A DNA stretch of 64,000 nt, from the NCBI RefSeq assembly GCF_001187725.1, contig NZ_LGIQ01000009.1:380859-444858 (forward strand), given 5' to 3'. Position numbers and translations under genes: made by a program. The DNA is from Brevibacillus reuszeri. Its GTDB lineage: Bacteria > Bacillota > Bacilli > Brevibacillales > Brevibacillaceae. The notes beneath the pieces were generated by a model that searched no databases, was not told the origin of the DNA, and saw nothing but the letters and a program-made list of their open reading frames with translations. Below are positions 1 to 8,919 of the stretch, piece after piece (within the stretch, counting starts at the first letter, position 1; every line of letters begins with the position of its first letter).

Positions 1-1
1 G

Positions 2-220
2 TATAGGCGAACAGCAGCACGAAAAGGTAAAAAACGAGCTGCAATTTCTGTAGCCCATGCCATATTAAGAATCTCCTACTATCTACTTACCCGTAAAGAA
101 ATGTATGTCGATTTAGGAGAAGATTATTTTGAAAAGCAAAAACAACAGTTCATAGTAAGGCATTCGGTTCAGAGATTAGAAAAGCTGGGATATACCGTTA
201 CGATTACTGAAGCCTCTTAA
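2..220 (+). pseudogene. IS110-family transposase, C-terminal fragment
   Basis: An open frame enters from the left edge and ends at the TAA at 218-220 (72 residues visible). It reads like the C-terminal end of IS110-type transposases: an alanine-rich helix followed by LTRKEMYVDLGEDYFEKQ and a final segment RRL-like EKLGYTVTITEAS. IS110 enzymes combine a RuvC-like DEDD domain with a C-terminal Tnp20 domain, and only the last part is here. Whether the copy is intact cannot be judged because the upstream part is outside the window. Confidence 0.75.
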
Positions 221-612
221 TCTAAGAGAAATATTCATAGCATAGAACTCAGGCGTTGCTGTTTTTAAAAAATGAATGAGCTACGTCTTTTTTTAGTGTT
301 GCCATTTTTCGTTATACATAGAAATTAATTTTCATGGGAGCTTAACTGACTTCCCGCATACAGGAGTTTGCTTCAGTCATTTAACCGCCTGAGGAATTCA
401 AGTACAAGTTGCAATAGCAACGCCGTCGCGTCAGCGTCATACGACGGCAAACTGCTTTCCGCGAAGTAGTGTTGATCACCTGGGTACAAAAAAGATCGGG
501 ATGATCGATCGATGCTCGAGCTCAAGTGCCGCCTCAAGACCCGTACATTCGGAAGTTCGTCAGTTCCTGATTTGAACATTCTCAAGCTGTAGTTTTCTAG
601 CAGATTCGGTTA
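221..612. other. Intergenic region between transposase tail and padR
   Basis: No convincing gene is seen. A minus-strand frame at 373-585 has a stretch resembling the C-terminal end of an alpha/beta hydrolase or acyl-CoA thioesterase (YPGDQHYF...LPSYD), but it has no visible start signal or remaining core, so it is at most a relic. Confidence 0.4.
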
Positions 613-641
613 TTGAATCTTTATTACACTCATGTTATATT
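613..641 (+). promoter_or_regulatory. Likely sigma-A promoter and PadR operator of padR/btrH
   Basis: TTGAAT (613-618) and TATATT (636-641) are separated by 17 bp, a good vegetative promoter. The -10 region lies in an AT-rich imperfect palindrome (CATGTTATATTCCATATATG, 631-650), the kind of site PadR regulators use to repress themselves. Inferred from sequence only. Confidence 0.5.
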
Positions 642-676
642 CCATATATGAAATACTAAAGATAAGGAGTCTCTCT

Positions 677-1249
677 ATGCATACATTATCGAATGTCGAA
701 TTCATGCTCCTGCAAATGATCGCGGAACATCATCAAGCTTCCGGATACGATATTATGAAGTTAGTCGAGCAGCGAGGTTATAAAGAATGGGCGAATATCG
801 GTACAACTTCGATATATGCAGGATTGAAGAAACTTAGTGATAAAGGATGGATCTCACCTGAGACATCCGACGAGAAATCCGGCAAGGGGCCAACGCCGAC
901 CCGGTTTGCCCTCACCGAAGTGGGTATACGTAAGCTGAAAAATGAAATTCTTGATAGTCTGTCGTCTACACGGGAACGCGACAACCGCTTCGATCTCGGT
1001 TTGGCCGCTTTGCCCCATATCGGGAAGGAAGAGGCCGTCATTGCTTTACGGAAACGACTGGATTTTCTTGGACAAGCCTCGATAAAAATAAGACAGAAGT
1101 ACGAATCACAAGGCGGAGCTAGCTTGCCGCTGAACGTAAGGGCGTTGTTCTTGCATCCATTCAGCTTAATCGAGAGCGAACAAGAGTTCGTTAGCCGTTT
1201 AATACATGAATTATTGGAGGAGGCAAGTAGACATGGTCAAATTTATTGA
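677..1249 (+). CDS. PadR-family transcriptional regulator
   Basis: 190-residue PadR-type repressor. The N-terminal winged helix is evident: a short helix, then SGYDIMKLVEQRGY, the recognition-helix region NIGTTSIYAGLKKLSDKGWI, and the beta wing with PTRFALTEVGIRKL. A longer C-terminal helical part serves for dimerisation. The ATG at 677 is chosen because AAGGAG lies just upstream; a longer frame from 632 has no ribosome binding site. The stop overlaps the start of the btrH-like gene by 17 bp, so the two are co-transcribed and probably translationally coupled. PadR proteins usually repress their own operon in response to a small molecule; the ligand is unknown. Confidence 0.9.
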   Translation: MHTLSNVEFMLLQMIAEHHQASGYDIMKLVEQRGYKEWANIGTTSIYAGLKKLSDKGWISPETSDEKSGKGPTPTRFALTEVGIRKLKNEILDSLSSTRERDNRFDLGLAALPHIGKEEAVIALRKRLDFLGQASIKIRQKYESQGGASLPLNVRALFLHPFSLIESEQEFVSRLIHELLEEASRHGQIY

Positions 1250-2213
1250 AGGTTTCATCCCTTATCAAGGCGAACATTGCGAAACAACCGCCATGGGCAA
1301 TTTAATGCAATATGCGGGAGTCCGCCTGTCTGAGCCGATGTTGTTCGGGCTCGGGCAAGGGCTTGGATTCATATACTGGGATTCGAAGGAAATGGACTTC
1401 CCCTTCATCGGAGGAAGGATAAAACCGGATAAACTGAGCGCTTATCTCGCCGAACGACTCGGCTTGAACGTCAGATATCAAGAAACCTCGTCCGTCAATA
1501 AGGCGTGGCAGAACGTCCGAAGCAGCATCGAACACGGCATTCCTGTTGGGCTTAAATTAGATGCCTATTACTTGGATTATTTTAAGAACAAAGTGCACTT
1601 CGCCGGTCACTATGCGGTACTTTACGGTATAGATGACGAATACGCCTACATGGCGGACACCAGACAACAGGGTGGACTTGTGAAGACGCGTTTGACAAGC
1701 TTGGCCGCTGCCAGAAATGCAAAGGGACCCATGAGTTCCCGGAATCGTTCCTTTACGATCGAGCCAAACGACGAATTGCTTCCGCTTGTTTCTGCTATAC
1801 GCGAATCCTTGACCATGAATGCGCATGACTATCTGAACCCGACCATTCGGAATATTGGCAATAAAGGCATTGTTAAAATGAGCAATGAAATCTTGAAGTG
1901 GCCTTCTCGCAGCAACAATTTCGAACATGATTTATGTCTTACCGCAACGCTAATGGAGCGGGCGGGAACCGGCGGCGCTTTATTTCGGAATCTGTATAGG
2001 GATTATTTGAGAGAATGTGCTGATCGGCTGGAGGACCCGAGGATCGAACAAGCCCACTGTATGTTTACAGAGATCGCTCCAATGTGGGTCAGCGTCTCTG
2101 CTTCAATCGACCATGCAGGAAGAACAGGTGAGCACCAAGAGCTCATAAATGCGTCTAAGCTGTTGCTCGAGATTGCGGATAAAGAACGCGCAGCCATGGA
2201 GCTATTGTTGTGA
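1233..2213 (+). CDS. BtrH N-terminal domain protein (butirosin acyltransferase-like)
   Basis: 326 residues. The N-terminal third carries the BtrH-type signature: GEHCETTAMGNLMQYAG with the Cys-His region near the N-terminus, then GLGQGLGFIYW, and further on HFAGHYAVLYGIDDEYAYMADT, which fits a papain-like Cys/His arrangement. The C-terminal part is a helical DUF4872-like region. BtrH in butirosin synthesis transfers an acyl group from a carrier protein to an aminoglycoside. The ATG at 1233 follows GGAGG at 1217-1221 and overlaps padR. Its presence beside a convergent KASIII/ATP-grasp operon suggests an acyl-transfer step in a secondary-metabolite pathway. The substrate is unknown. Confidence 0.85.
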   Translation: MVKFIEGFIPYQGEHCETTAMGNLMQYAGVRLSEPMLFGLGQGLGFIYWDSKEMDFPFIGGRIKPDKLSAYLAERLGLNVRYQETSSVNKAWQNVRSSIEHGIPVGLKLDAYYLDYFKNKVHFAGHYAVLYGIDDEYAYMADTRQQGGLVKTRLTSLAAARNAKGPMSSRNRSFTIEPNDELLPLVSAIRESLTMNAHDYLNPTIRNIGNKGIVKMSNEILKWPSRSNNFEHDLCLTATLMERAGTGGALFRNLYRDYLRECADRLEDPRIEQAHCMFTEIAPMWVSVSASIDHAGRTGEHQELINASKLLLEIADKERAAMELLL

Positions 2214-2439
2214 TAGTCTTACACTTACATTGAACGGAATCATTCCTTTCGGCACACATGCTTTAACTCAGTATCAGCTTAAGCACCTCACGAGGGTGCA
2301 AAAGGGTCAAGTTCTTGTCGTCCGACAGCTCACATGGATCAACAACAACAAAACTCCCCTTCCACAAACCACAAAATATAAATGGACCGCTCGTGGGGAA
2401 CCGCTTCCCGCATATGTACGGTGATCCTGCACTTTCCTG

Positions 2440-2802
2440 TTATAGCGAAAAATCAGTCACGCCTTTCTTATAGGTATATTTCAGAGTGTATGTTTCTCCG
2501 TCCTCAAAGGGCATAGTTGCAATTTTTATTCGAGTATAATCAAGCCTGTGTTCTCTTAATACTCTTTTTATCAAGGCAATACTCCGCTGTTCATCCGTAA
2601 TGACACAAAATATGTTAAGTACATATTTATACGGGTCAGACACGCATTTCCCCATATCAAAACCATCGACATAGCCAAGTTCAGCATCTGATAAAGAAAT
2701 ATTCAAATATTCCATCACTTTATTTTTTAACCATTCATCGCGTTGGTTTCCTTTTACGCTTTTCAAGGGATACTGCAGCACTAACCAAAATTTTTCATTC
2801 AT
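2440..2802 (-). CDS. Hypothetical protein, 120 aa
   Basis: Not recognised. A small soluble acidic protein starting MNEKFWLVLQYPLKSVKG, with a central GYVDGFDMGKCVSDPYKYVLNIFCV stretch of mixed alpha/beta character and no signal peptide or membrane segment. A plausible start is the ATG at 2800-2802, preceded by a weak GGTGG-like site. The compact single-domain form and its place in a scrambled accessory region would suit an immunity or adaptor protein, but nothing in the sequence demonstrates this. Confidence 0.5.
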   Translation of the reverse strand: MNEKFWLVLQYPLKSVKGNQRDEWLKNKVMEYLNISLSDAELGYVDGFDMGKCVSDPYKYVLNIFCVITDEQRSIALIKRVLREHRLDYTRIKIATMPFEDGETYTLKYTYKKGVTDFSL

Positions 2803-3194
2803 TCAAATTCACCACCGTACTTTTATGTTGTTATATAAATTAGCTCAGCCTTTCATAGTTAAGCTAAAATCAGGATTTACTTCTCGGTATCAATACGAAT
2901 AGCCAAATCTCCCAAAGAAGTTCTTAATTTTGAAGCGATATTATTGAACAGTTTTTTCCATCTAGGGTTATGTTTAGATATCCTCTATTGTAAACTCCTT
3001 TATTTGTGTGGTTTTTTGAAAAGTATATCGATTTCACCATAAATTGGTCAATGTTATTAAGCATAACTACCCGTTAACTTAATAAAACGAATAAGCCGCC
3101 GCGGCGCATAACAGCCAACCTTTTACCCGATTCAGCGGACATGACTCTTCATACGCCGGGCTGTCTCTTATCAATAGTTGAATAAAGGCAGTTG
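2803..3194. other. Gene-free stretch, decayed
   Basis: AT-rich sequence with no ORF that has a start signal. A minus-strand frame at about 2880-2985 encodes only a short tail (KKLFNNIASKLRTSLGDLAIRIDTEK) without a start, probably a gene relic. The string CTACCCGTTAACTTAATAAAACG (3067-3089) resembles CTGCCCGTTAGTTGATAAAACG at 11098-11119, so short dispersed sequence is shared by the two edges of the biosynthetic region. Confidence 0.4.
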
Positions 3195-3292
3195 CAGTCT
3201 AAGACTTTATTTTCGGGTCTGACACTGTCACTGCCTTTACTTCATCTGAAATTGACACTATGTAATGCTTCCCAGTCTATTACATTATTTTC
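3195..3292 (+). repeat. Tn7-type transposase (TnsB-like) binding repeats, internal cluster
   Basis: Two clear roughly 20-bp repeats, CAGTCTAAGACTTTATTTTC (3195-3214) and CAGTCTATTACATTATTTTC (3273-3292), with a degraded GGTCTGACACTG copy between them. They match the repeats at 10981-11020 in the same orientation, and their reverse complement resembles the Tn7 TnsB-site pattern AATAAAGT-N-TTA-ACTG. No terminal ACA at the expected distance is seen, so this is a degraded or internal end rather than an active one. Confidence 0.5.
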
Positions 3293-3357
3293 ATCCAAAA
3301 GTAAGTATAATAAAAGTCCGCTGAAGCAAACTTTCTTTGGTGTGTTTGAAAGAATGA

Positions 3358-4236
3358 TCAACGCGTTCCCCGCTCAATCAGGTGCTCGAACCACTTCCAG
3401 GGAAGCAATGCCTTTCCCCATATCGCGAGAAGCGATCCTTGCCCAATTGGGTAGCGCAGACGTGGCGATGGCGTGCTTGCGATTCTCCCGATCAGCTCTG
3501 CTACTTGCTGCGGATCGGGTGCATGTTCAGACGCACGGCGCGAATATCGCATAATCGCCTCGAGTCTGTGTTTGTAGGGGGAGTCTGCGTCGCAAGGAAT
3601 ATTTGCTAACCCTTTTTGCCAGATTGGTGTTCGATAGGCGCCAGGTTCTACTAGCACGACGCGGATGCCAAACGGAGCCAGTTCATGACGCAGACTCTCG
3701 CTAAACCCTTCTATAGCAAACTTGGAGGCGGCGTACGGCGCGTAGCCGGGAAACCCGATTCGTCCGCTGATGCTGCCGATATTCACGATCAGACCACTTT
3801 GTTGTTTCCGCATGACAGGAATGACGCTTCGGGTCATCGCAACGAGTCCGAAAAAGTTCGTCTCCATCTGCCGCCTCCAATCTTCCATCGGTACCTCCTC
3901 GACGAACCCGCCAACAGCGAACCCGGCATTATTGATAAGCACGTCGATATGGCCATGCATGCGAAGCGTCTCCGCAACGACCTGCTCGATGTCCTGAGTA
4001 GATGTCACGTCCAAGCTGAGATAGTCCAGTCGCTCCGATACCCCTGCTTGTTCGGCTCGTTTGCGCAGCTCGATGGCCCGTTCCGTATCCCGCATCGTCG
4101 CAACGACGCGGTATTGCTTACGCGCCAGCTCGACAGCTGACAGCATGCCGAAACCGCTTGATGTGCCCGTAATGAGGGCGATCCTCTCTCCTGAAGGAGA
4201 TGGTAGTTGTTGCTCTCTTCGCGACATGATCCGCAC
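3358..4236 (-). CDS. Short-chain dehydrogenase/reductase
   Basis: 292-residue classical SDR acting on an unknown alcohol or ketone with NAD(P). The Rossmann motif TGTSSGFG lies at 23-30, NNAG at 102-105, and the catalytic Ser155, Tyr168 and Lys172 (YAASK) are all present, so the enzyme looks intact. The start is a GTG at 4236, six bases from AAGGAGG; an ATG nine bases further in is too far from the site. It is the last gene of the leftward operon that begins with the KASIII gene, separated from the GNAT-like gene by 35 bp. A ketoreduction or oxidation step in the pathway is inferred. Confidence 0.88.
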   Translation of the reverse strand: MRIMSRREQQLPSPSGERIALITGTSSGFGMLSAVELARKQYRVVATMRDTERAIELRKRAEQAGVSERLDYLSLDVTSTQDIEQVVAETLRMHGHIDVLINNAGFAVGGFVEEVPMEDWRRQMETNFFGLVAMTRSVIPVMRKQQSGLIVNIGSISGRIGFPGYAPYAASKFAIEGFSESLRHELAPFGIRVVLVEPGAYRTPIWQKGLANIPCDADSPYKHRLEAIMRYSRRASEHAPDPQQVAELIGRIASTPSPRLRYPIGQGSLLAIWGKALLPWKWFEHLIERGTR

Positions 4237-4271
4237 CCTTTCCTCCTTTTAATCTATCTGTTTATAGCTTT

Positions 4272-5426
4272 TTATAGCTTGTACTTGCGCATGATCGGAA
4301 CGCCAATACCGTTCAGCAGCTGCTCCAAAAGCGTCCAACACCATCTTCTTCCAAGCGGCAAATGACTGTCAAATACCGCGGAATATTCGATATCGGCAAT
4401 CGCTCCGCGGTTTCGTTTGAATTGGGCAGCTCCTGCGCTCTCATGGAGTAAATCTCCCATCTCACGGGCTTGCCGGATCAGGCAAGCAGACAGCATACGG
4501 TACAGCCCAACCGAAGCAGGCTGCGACGTATCATAGCCGAAAAGCGGAGTCGTCATGACCCCATTGCGGTTGAAAAAACCCATAACAGCATCCAATCGCC
4601 CCTCTTTGCGCAGCCCGTACAAGGTCAGCACGCCGGTTTGCTTGGCTAAGCGGATAAACGCTGTATCGAACTGTGGGTTGTCGTAGGAGTACTTATCCAA
4701 ATAGAGCATCGCGTACAATTCTGCTATTCGGGGCACGTCTGTGTCTGTTATGTCCGACGGCGAAACAAACTCATACCCGTTCTTCGCCAGCAGCTCGTAA
4801 TCCCGCTTCAATAGCCAGCGCGATTTTGCGTTTCCGAAAGCTGGATCATTCGATTGGTATAAATATATCTGCCGGCTTGGCACCAGTTTGCAGCCATTCG
4901 CTTGCAAGGTTGCAATCATTGCCGGATGAAGCGAAGAACTAAGGGAACGCAGCACGATTGCATGCTCGGGAAATGCTTCCCGCACCGTATTCACAATGGC
5001 CGCAAGCTGTCCTTCCGATAATCGGGGGTACAGGTTCGTTGACAATAGCCAATTGTTTACATGGACAACCTGATTGAGTTGCGAACTTTTCATAAAATAG
5101 CCAAGGACGTCCAGAATTGCAGACAAGCTTTTCTCCATTAGCGGGCGGTTCAATAACTCCAATTCCCGTTTGGCATAGCGAATATAATGCGTATAGGGAG
5201 AACAAACATACGAATTGTCGTAATCATCATCGTTTACAGTAACAGGAAGAACCAGATCCTCCGTCCGCAAAACGAGCATCCTCGTTCTCACGTTGCGCAT
5301 GAATCGGTCGGTCCCTTCGCGCAGAAGCGGCTCCAAATAAGCTTTCGCGTACCGGCCGTCCTCGGTATCCGGCCAATCGATGCGCTCGAGATTACTTTGA
5401 TCATAGAGGGAGATGTGATTGCTCAA
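4272..5426 (-). CDS. GNAT-like (acyl-CoA N-acyltransferase fold) protein
   Basis: 384 residues. The C-terminal half (about 190-370) has the layout of a GNAT/FemAB-like acyltransferase: a KRDYELLAKNGYEF segment, a strand pair RLDAVMGFFNRNGVMTTPLFGYD and a helix after SVGLYRMLSACLIRQA. The N-terminal half is unassigned. The start is a TTG at 5424-5426 with AAAGGAG at the right distance; it overlaps the end of the adenylating-enzyme gene by 26 bp, so translation is probably coupled. By analogy with neighbouring adenylating and ATP-grasp enzymes it would condense an activated acyl group with an amine. Substrate and exact family are uncertain. Confidence 0.6.
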   Translation of the reverse strand: MSNHISLYDQSNLERIDWPDTEDGRYAKAYLEPLLREGTDRFMRNVRTRMLVLRTEDLVLPVTVNDDDYDNSYVCSPYTHYIRYAKRELELLNRPLMEKSLSAILDVLGYFMKSSQLNQVVHVNNWLLSTNLYPRLSEGQLAAIVNTVREAFPEHAIVLRSLSSSLHPAMIATLQANGCKLVPSRQIYLYQSNDPAFGNAKSRWLLKRDYELLAKNGYEFVSPSDITDTDVPRIAELYAMLYLDKYSYDNPQFDTAFIRLAKQTGVLTLYGLRKEGRLDAVMGFFNRNGVMTTPLFGYDTSQPASVGLYRMLSACLIRQAREMGDLLHESAGAAQFKRNRGAIADIEYSAVFDSHLPLGRRWCWTLLEQLLNGIGVPIMRKYKL

Positions 5427-6747
5427 TCTGCCATCTCCTTTCTACGCGTCGAAGCTTGCGAAGTCCCGGTTGAAACGAATAAGGAGCAAATGTGAGATTC
5501 GGGATGCGGCAGTGTAACCTGCGCATCAGCAACTCCATCGATGTCGATACTTGCCACTCGACCTCTTCCCGAACGAAACCGGCGGCGACTTGAAGCTCAA
5601 TCACTACTTTCTCCACATCGATCTGAAGGGCCCGGTACTCTTCAATCACAGGGGAAGCGGCAAGGATGGCGCGTGTAATATAATCCGGGAAAACCGGAGT
5701 AAGTCCCCCATCCGTTTCGCTCAACATATAAAAGATATCGTCGCAACGGCCCTCGATCTGCTTGATCGCGGTAAAGACAGAGCCGCACGGACAGGCCGAC
5801 TCGGCTTCCGTTAGTAGATCGTTCAATCGATAACGAATAATCGGCTGCGTAGAGCGAGAGAAATCGGTCACGATTGGTACGAATTTGCGTTTGCCATTCT
5901 CCCCTTGAACGTATTCCTTTTCAATATGAACCACATCCTCATTCAAATGCAGTGTTCCGTGCCGACATGTGCTAGCGAGAAAGCCTTCCGTACATTGGTA
6001 TACATGGTGAAGCGGCAAGCCGAACGTCTCTTGAATTATACGAGCATCGAGCGGCTCCAGTACTTCCGCAACAGAAATGATTCGATGCGGGAACGCTCTC
6101 AACCGACCTACCCGTTTTTCCTCGGCCAGCAGACGGAGTAAAGATGGAGGCGCGGCCCATATGCCAGGCTGATAAACTTCCAGCCGCTTCACATGCCTCT
6201 CGATCGGTTCTAGTAGATCGAAATATTCGAACTGCAGCTTGCCGCTGCGCACGGATTCGTACAGATTGCTGTTCGCCCTCAGAAAAAAGGCTACCTTCTC
6301 TGGTCTCCACAGTGGTCCAGGCAACAGCTTCGCCAGCATCGTGCCAGCCCAGGCTGCTTGCTCGCGATCGCTGACGAGAAATAGACCGCGGTTACCGGAC
6401 GTTCCTGACGACAGGCCGACGCTTATGTTTCCGATTCGCGGCTGGAAATTGCGCGTATTCTCCGCTTCAAGCGCGACCGCCATCGCCTCGTCTTTTCGGA
6501 TACCTGCTGTATTCAGGTGATCAAAGTGATCCATCATAACTTTTTTGTCGATAATCGGGAACCGTCTCCATTGCTCCAGCGGGATATCCCCCCATAGCTC
6601 CCGATAAAAGGGAGAATGAGTCATGACGAATCGAAGCTGGCGGAGTACCTGGCGTTCCTGCCAGCGCTCGAACGCCGTACGATCGGCCCATCTTCCCCCG
6701 AACCTGGTCTGTATGTAATGCTTTAGGAGTATGATAAGTCCGTTCAT
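5401..6747 (-). CDS. F390-synthetase-related adenylate-forming enzyme
   Basis: 448 residues of the PaaK/F390-synthetase branch of adenylate-forming enzymes, which activate a carboxylate as acyl-AMP. Seen directly: the phosphate-binding loop GLSSGTSGNRG at 111-121, the VYQCTEGF segment with the conserved Glu, the IIRYRLNDLL motif, and a CPCGS pair typical of this branch. No carrier-protein domain is attached, so the acyl group goes to CoA, an amine or a free-standing carrier. The start ATG (6745-6747) overlaps the preceding broken gene by four bases. It sits between an ATP-grasp gene and a GNAT-like gene, fitting a pathway that activates and condenses carboxylates. Confidence 0.85.
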   Translation of the reverse strand: MNGLIILLKHYIQTRFGGRWADRTAFERWQERQVLRQLRFVMTHSPFYRELWGDIPLEQWRRFPIIDKKVMMDHFDHLNTAGIRKDEAMAVALEAENTRNFQPRIGNISVGLSSGTSGNRGLFLVSDREQAAWAGTMLAKLLPGPLWRPEKVAFFLRANSNLYESVRSGKLQFEYFDLLEPIERHVKRLEVYQPGIWAAPPSLLRLLAEEKRVGRLRAFPHRIISVAEVLEPLDARIIQETFGLPLHHVYQCTEGFLASTCRHGTLHLNEDVVHIEKEYVQGENGKRKFVPIVTDFSRSTQPIIRYRLNDLLTEAESACPCGSVFTAIKQIEGRCDDIFYMLSETDGGLTPVFPDYITRAILAASPVIEEYRALQIDVEKVVIELQVAAGFVREEVEWQVSTSMELLMRRLHCRIPNLTFAPYSFQPGLRKLRRVERRWQIEQSHLPL

Positions 6748-7693
6748 GATTCCTTCTCTCCTATCTCCTGTAAGAGTTCTTCCTTACAATGACTCGGTAT
6801 GATTCGAATCTGAGGATATTGCTGATGCAGAAAGCACAACCGTTCAAAAGTATCAGCATACTGACCACGATCATCCATGATCAGCACGGCTGCCGCGTGC
6901 GGCTTGCGCCGTTCTCGATAAGCGCGGCTTGACCAGACCGCATCCGCGCATAAGAAGTACTCGCCTGTAGCCGACATCAAAAACAATCCGATCTGCCCCG
7001 CAGCATGCCCTGACAGGTCAACCGCGATCAAGCTACCGTCTCCGAACAGATCATAACCCATCACGAACGGAAAATCCCAGGTAGCCTGCGCATTGGAGTC
7101 TCATCAATGAATGCGGATCGTTCCTCGAAATCGTCCGGCAGCAGACCAGGCAGACAGCCAGCTTTGACTGAGGCAAGCAAACCAAGATCTTTGATCGCTG
7201 TATGCGCATCCCGCTTATACAGGATGCGAGCATTAGGAAAGTCGCGCAGCCCCGCCGGATGATCGGCATGAAAATGCGATAGCACCACATACCTAACCTC
7301 CTCTTCTCCAATACCTGGTTGCCGCAGCTCCAGCAACTTGGTTGCGGCATAAGCGATAACCTGCTTTACTGGAAGCGGTTCCGATTCGCTGATACCTCCC
7401 CGGTCTCGATAGTCGAAATAGCTGCTCGGCGTTGAAATATGAATGAGCCTCAGCACATTTTGCTTTCGGCACCCGTCGACGACGTGTCTTGTACCTTCAA
7501 CGTCCACAGCATGATGGGACGAAGCGAGTCGATCCGCTCCGAGCTTCAGGAGCAAGGCATCCGATTCGTCCAAACGGATTTGCGCGAGGAGGAATCCGTA
7601 CGCATGCCGCCTACGTTCCATCCCATTTGACTTAATCGCAAGAAGGCATGTTGTCCAAAACCTGGTAGCTCCTGTTACCAATGCGTTGGTCAT
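6744..7693 (-). pseudogene. Rearranged NAD-epimerase / metallo-beta-lactamase fusion, frameshifted
   Basis: A composite broken gene. It starts at 7693 as an NAD-dependent epimerase (MTNALVTGAT, later VDVEGTRHVVDGCRKQNV and STPSSYFDYRDR), then after YAATKLLEL jumps into the middle of a metallo-beta-lactamase protein (VVLSHFHADHPAGLRD with the HxHxDH motif). That frame stops at 7061. The rest of the hydrolase (WDFPFVMGYDLFGDGS, LSGHAAGQIG, IIPSHCKEEL) continues in another frame to 6744. So the epimerase lost its C-terminal half, the hydrolase lost its N-terminal part, and a frameshift near 7070 splits what is left. About 100 bp inside the epimerase part is also inverted. Neither enzyme is likely to work. 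Confidence 0.8.
7511..7612 (+). other. Inverted internal segment of the epimerase pseudogene
   Basis: Read on the plus strand, opposite to the surrounding gene, this stretch encodes MMGRSESIRSELQEQGIRF followed by VQTDLREEESVRM. That is the segment following the first Rossmann unit of extended SDR epimerases (ELxxxGIRFVQADLRD). The flanking minus-strand frame has exactly this part missing. Short inverted matches (GATGGGACG near 7513 and its approximate complement near 7617-7627) lie at the edges. Confidence 0.7.
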
Positions 7694-8919
7694 GCATCAC
7701 CATTCCATTCGATATCGATCGTTGTTGCTTCAACAAGTGAAATGCCATGCTTTCTGCTTGTCCGCCATGCTTCGGCCAGAACCCGCAGCTGCTCAGCAAC
7801 AGGTCGCATGTCCATCGGGTTATACACGACGTCACGGGCTATACGAAAAGCTCGGCTCCAAGCGCCAAGCTCGCGAAAGTTGCGAATGCTTCGAAAACCT
7901 GCCGCAAACATTGGTGCAGCCAACATGGCCCTGCTTGACATCTTTGGGGTCAGAACGGTGCCTGATTTTTGCAGCGCGTTCGGTTGCAGAAATGCTTGCA
8001 CTAGGCCGCCACTCGCACCAAACAAATGTACACCGCTCGTTGCCCTCGGATTGCACTCCAGGGCAAACAGTCCGCTACCTTCCTCTTCGATAAAATCGAA
8101 TGCGATTTGTCCAGTGAATTGCGTCGCCTTGACAAACTTGCGGACCCACTCTCGAGAGCTCTCGTGTTCGATAGGCTCAAAATAAACCGAAGCGCCCTGA
8201 CCGATCCGGTAACGGCTCGGATAAGCTGTATGTGCGATCAATTCTCCTTCAAAAGCGACGCTATAGGTACAAATATCTCGACCATAAATGCGTTGTTGCG
8301 CTACCCACGGCGTCTGTGGTGTCACAGCATTCATGTTATTTGCCAAAAACCGCCTTCTTTTATCCGGGTGATCCTCTCGGGACAGAAACAGAACACGCGA
8401 TGCAAATCGCGAATACGCTGGCTTCAATACGAGGCATTCGCCCTGTCGTTCCTTCGCTGCAAGCGTTAGCCACTCCTCATGCGTGGAAATGAGCTCAGAT
8501 CGCGGCACCGTCAATCCGTGCCGTCTCGCTAACAAAACAAACCTCCACTTGTCATGCAGCTCTCCTAACTGTTCGATGGGAGGCGTCCATACTTTGCAGT
8601 GCCGGCGTAACCGATCCAGCCCTTTGGCTACAAAAAAAATTTCCTCGCAAGTCGGAATGAGAACATCGACCTGCTCGCTCGTCACGATCGATTCCAGGTC
8701 TTGCAAAAAAGCCTCTGTATCTGTATTCGGAGCGGGAACGAGGAAATTTCGCTCTACCGCCCGCGAAACGCGGCAAACGTGATAGCGCGCACTCTCTGCA
8801 ACGAGCACCCGGTGACCAGTGTTATGAAAGGAACGCGCCAGGTCGAGACTGACAGGTGCCCTTCCCCCTGTGAGCATGATCGTTGATCGCCTCTTAGCAA
8901 TGAAGTCTTCAATAATCAA
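7690..8919 (-). CDS. ATP-grasp domain ligase
   Basis: 409 residues of the ATP-grasp superfamily, which couples ATP hydrolysis to formation of an amide or thioester through an acyl-phosphate. The N-terminal part is the pre-ATP-grasp fold (IMLTGGRAPVSLDLARSF). The nucleotide-binding part includes LVLKPAYSRFASRV and the Mg-binding loop IAFDFIEEEGSGLFALECNPRATSG. The start is TTG at 8917-8919 with GGAGGG seven bases upstream; it overlaps the KASIII stop by 11 bp. The stop overlaps the next (broken) gene by four bases. It probably ligates an amine or amino acid to the product of neighbouring enzymes; the substrate cannot be read from the sequence. Confidence 0.85.
   Translation of the reverse strand: MIIEDFIAKRRSTIMLTGGRAPVSLDLARSFHNTGHRVLVAESARYHVCRVSRAVERNFLVPAPNTDTEAFLQDLESIVTSEQVDVLIPTCEEIFFVAKGLDRLRRHCKVWTPPIEQLGELHDKWRFVLLARRHGLTVPRSELISTHEEWLTLAAKERQGECLVLKPAYSRFASRVLFLSREDHPDKRRRFLANNMNAVTPQTPWVAQQRIYGRDICTYSVAFEGELIAHTAYPSRYRIGQGASVYFEPIEHESSREWVRKFVKATQFTGQIAFDFIEEEGSGLFALECNPRATSGVHLFGASGGLVQAFLQPNALQKSGTVLTPKMSSRAMLAAPMFAAGFRSIRNFRELGAWSRAFRIARDVVYNPMDMRPVAEQLRVLAEAWRTSRKHGISLVEATTIDIEWNGDA

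Noticed and set aside
373..585. Minus-strand frame resembling a hydrolase/thioesterase C-terminus
   Set aside because: No ribosome binding site, no core domain and only weak motif resemblance.
2262..2435. Minus-strand frame ending LTLLHPREVLKLILS
   Set aside because: Looks somewhat coding but has no start, no recognisable family and lies between two genes; at most a relic.
3195..3292. CRISPR-like reading of the short repeats
   Set aside because: Only two clear copies, irregular spacing and no cas genes; the Tn7-like end explanation fits better.
5187..5495. Plus-strand frames inside the 4.3-6.7 kb operon
   Set aside because: They are shadows of the minus-strand genes, which have clear motifs and ribosome binding sites.
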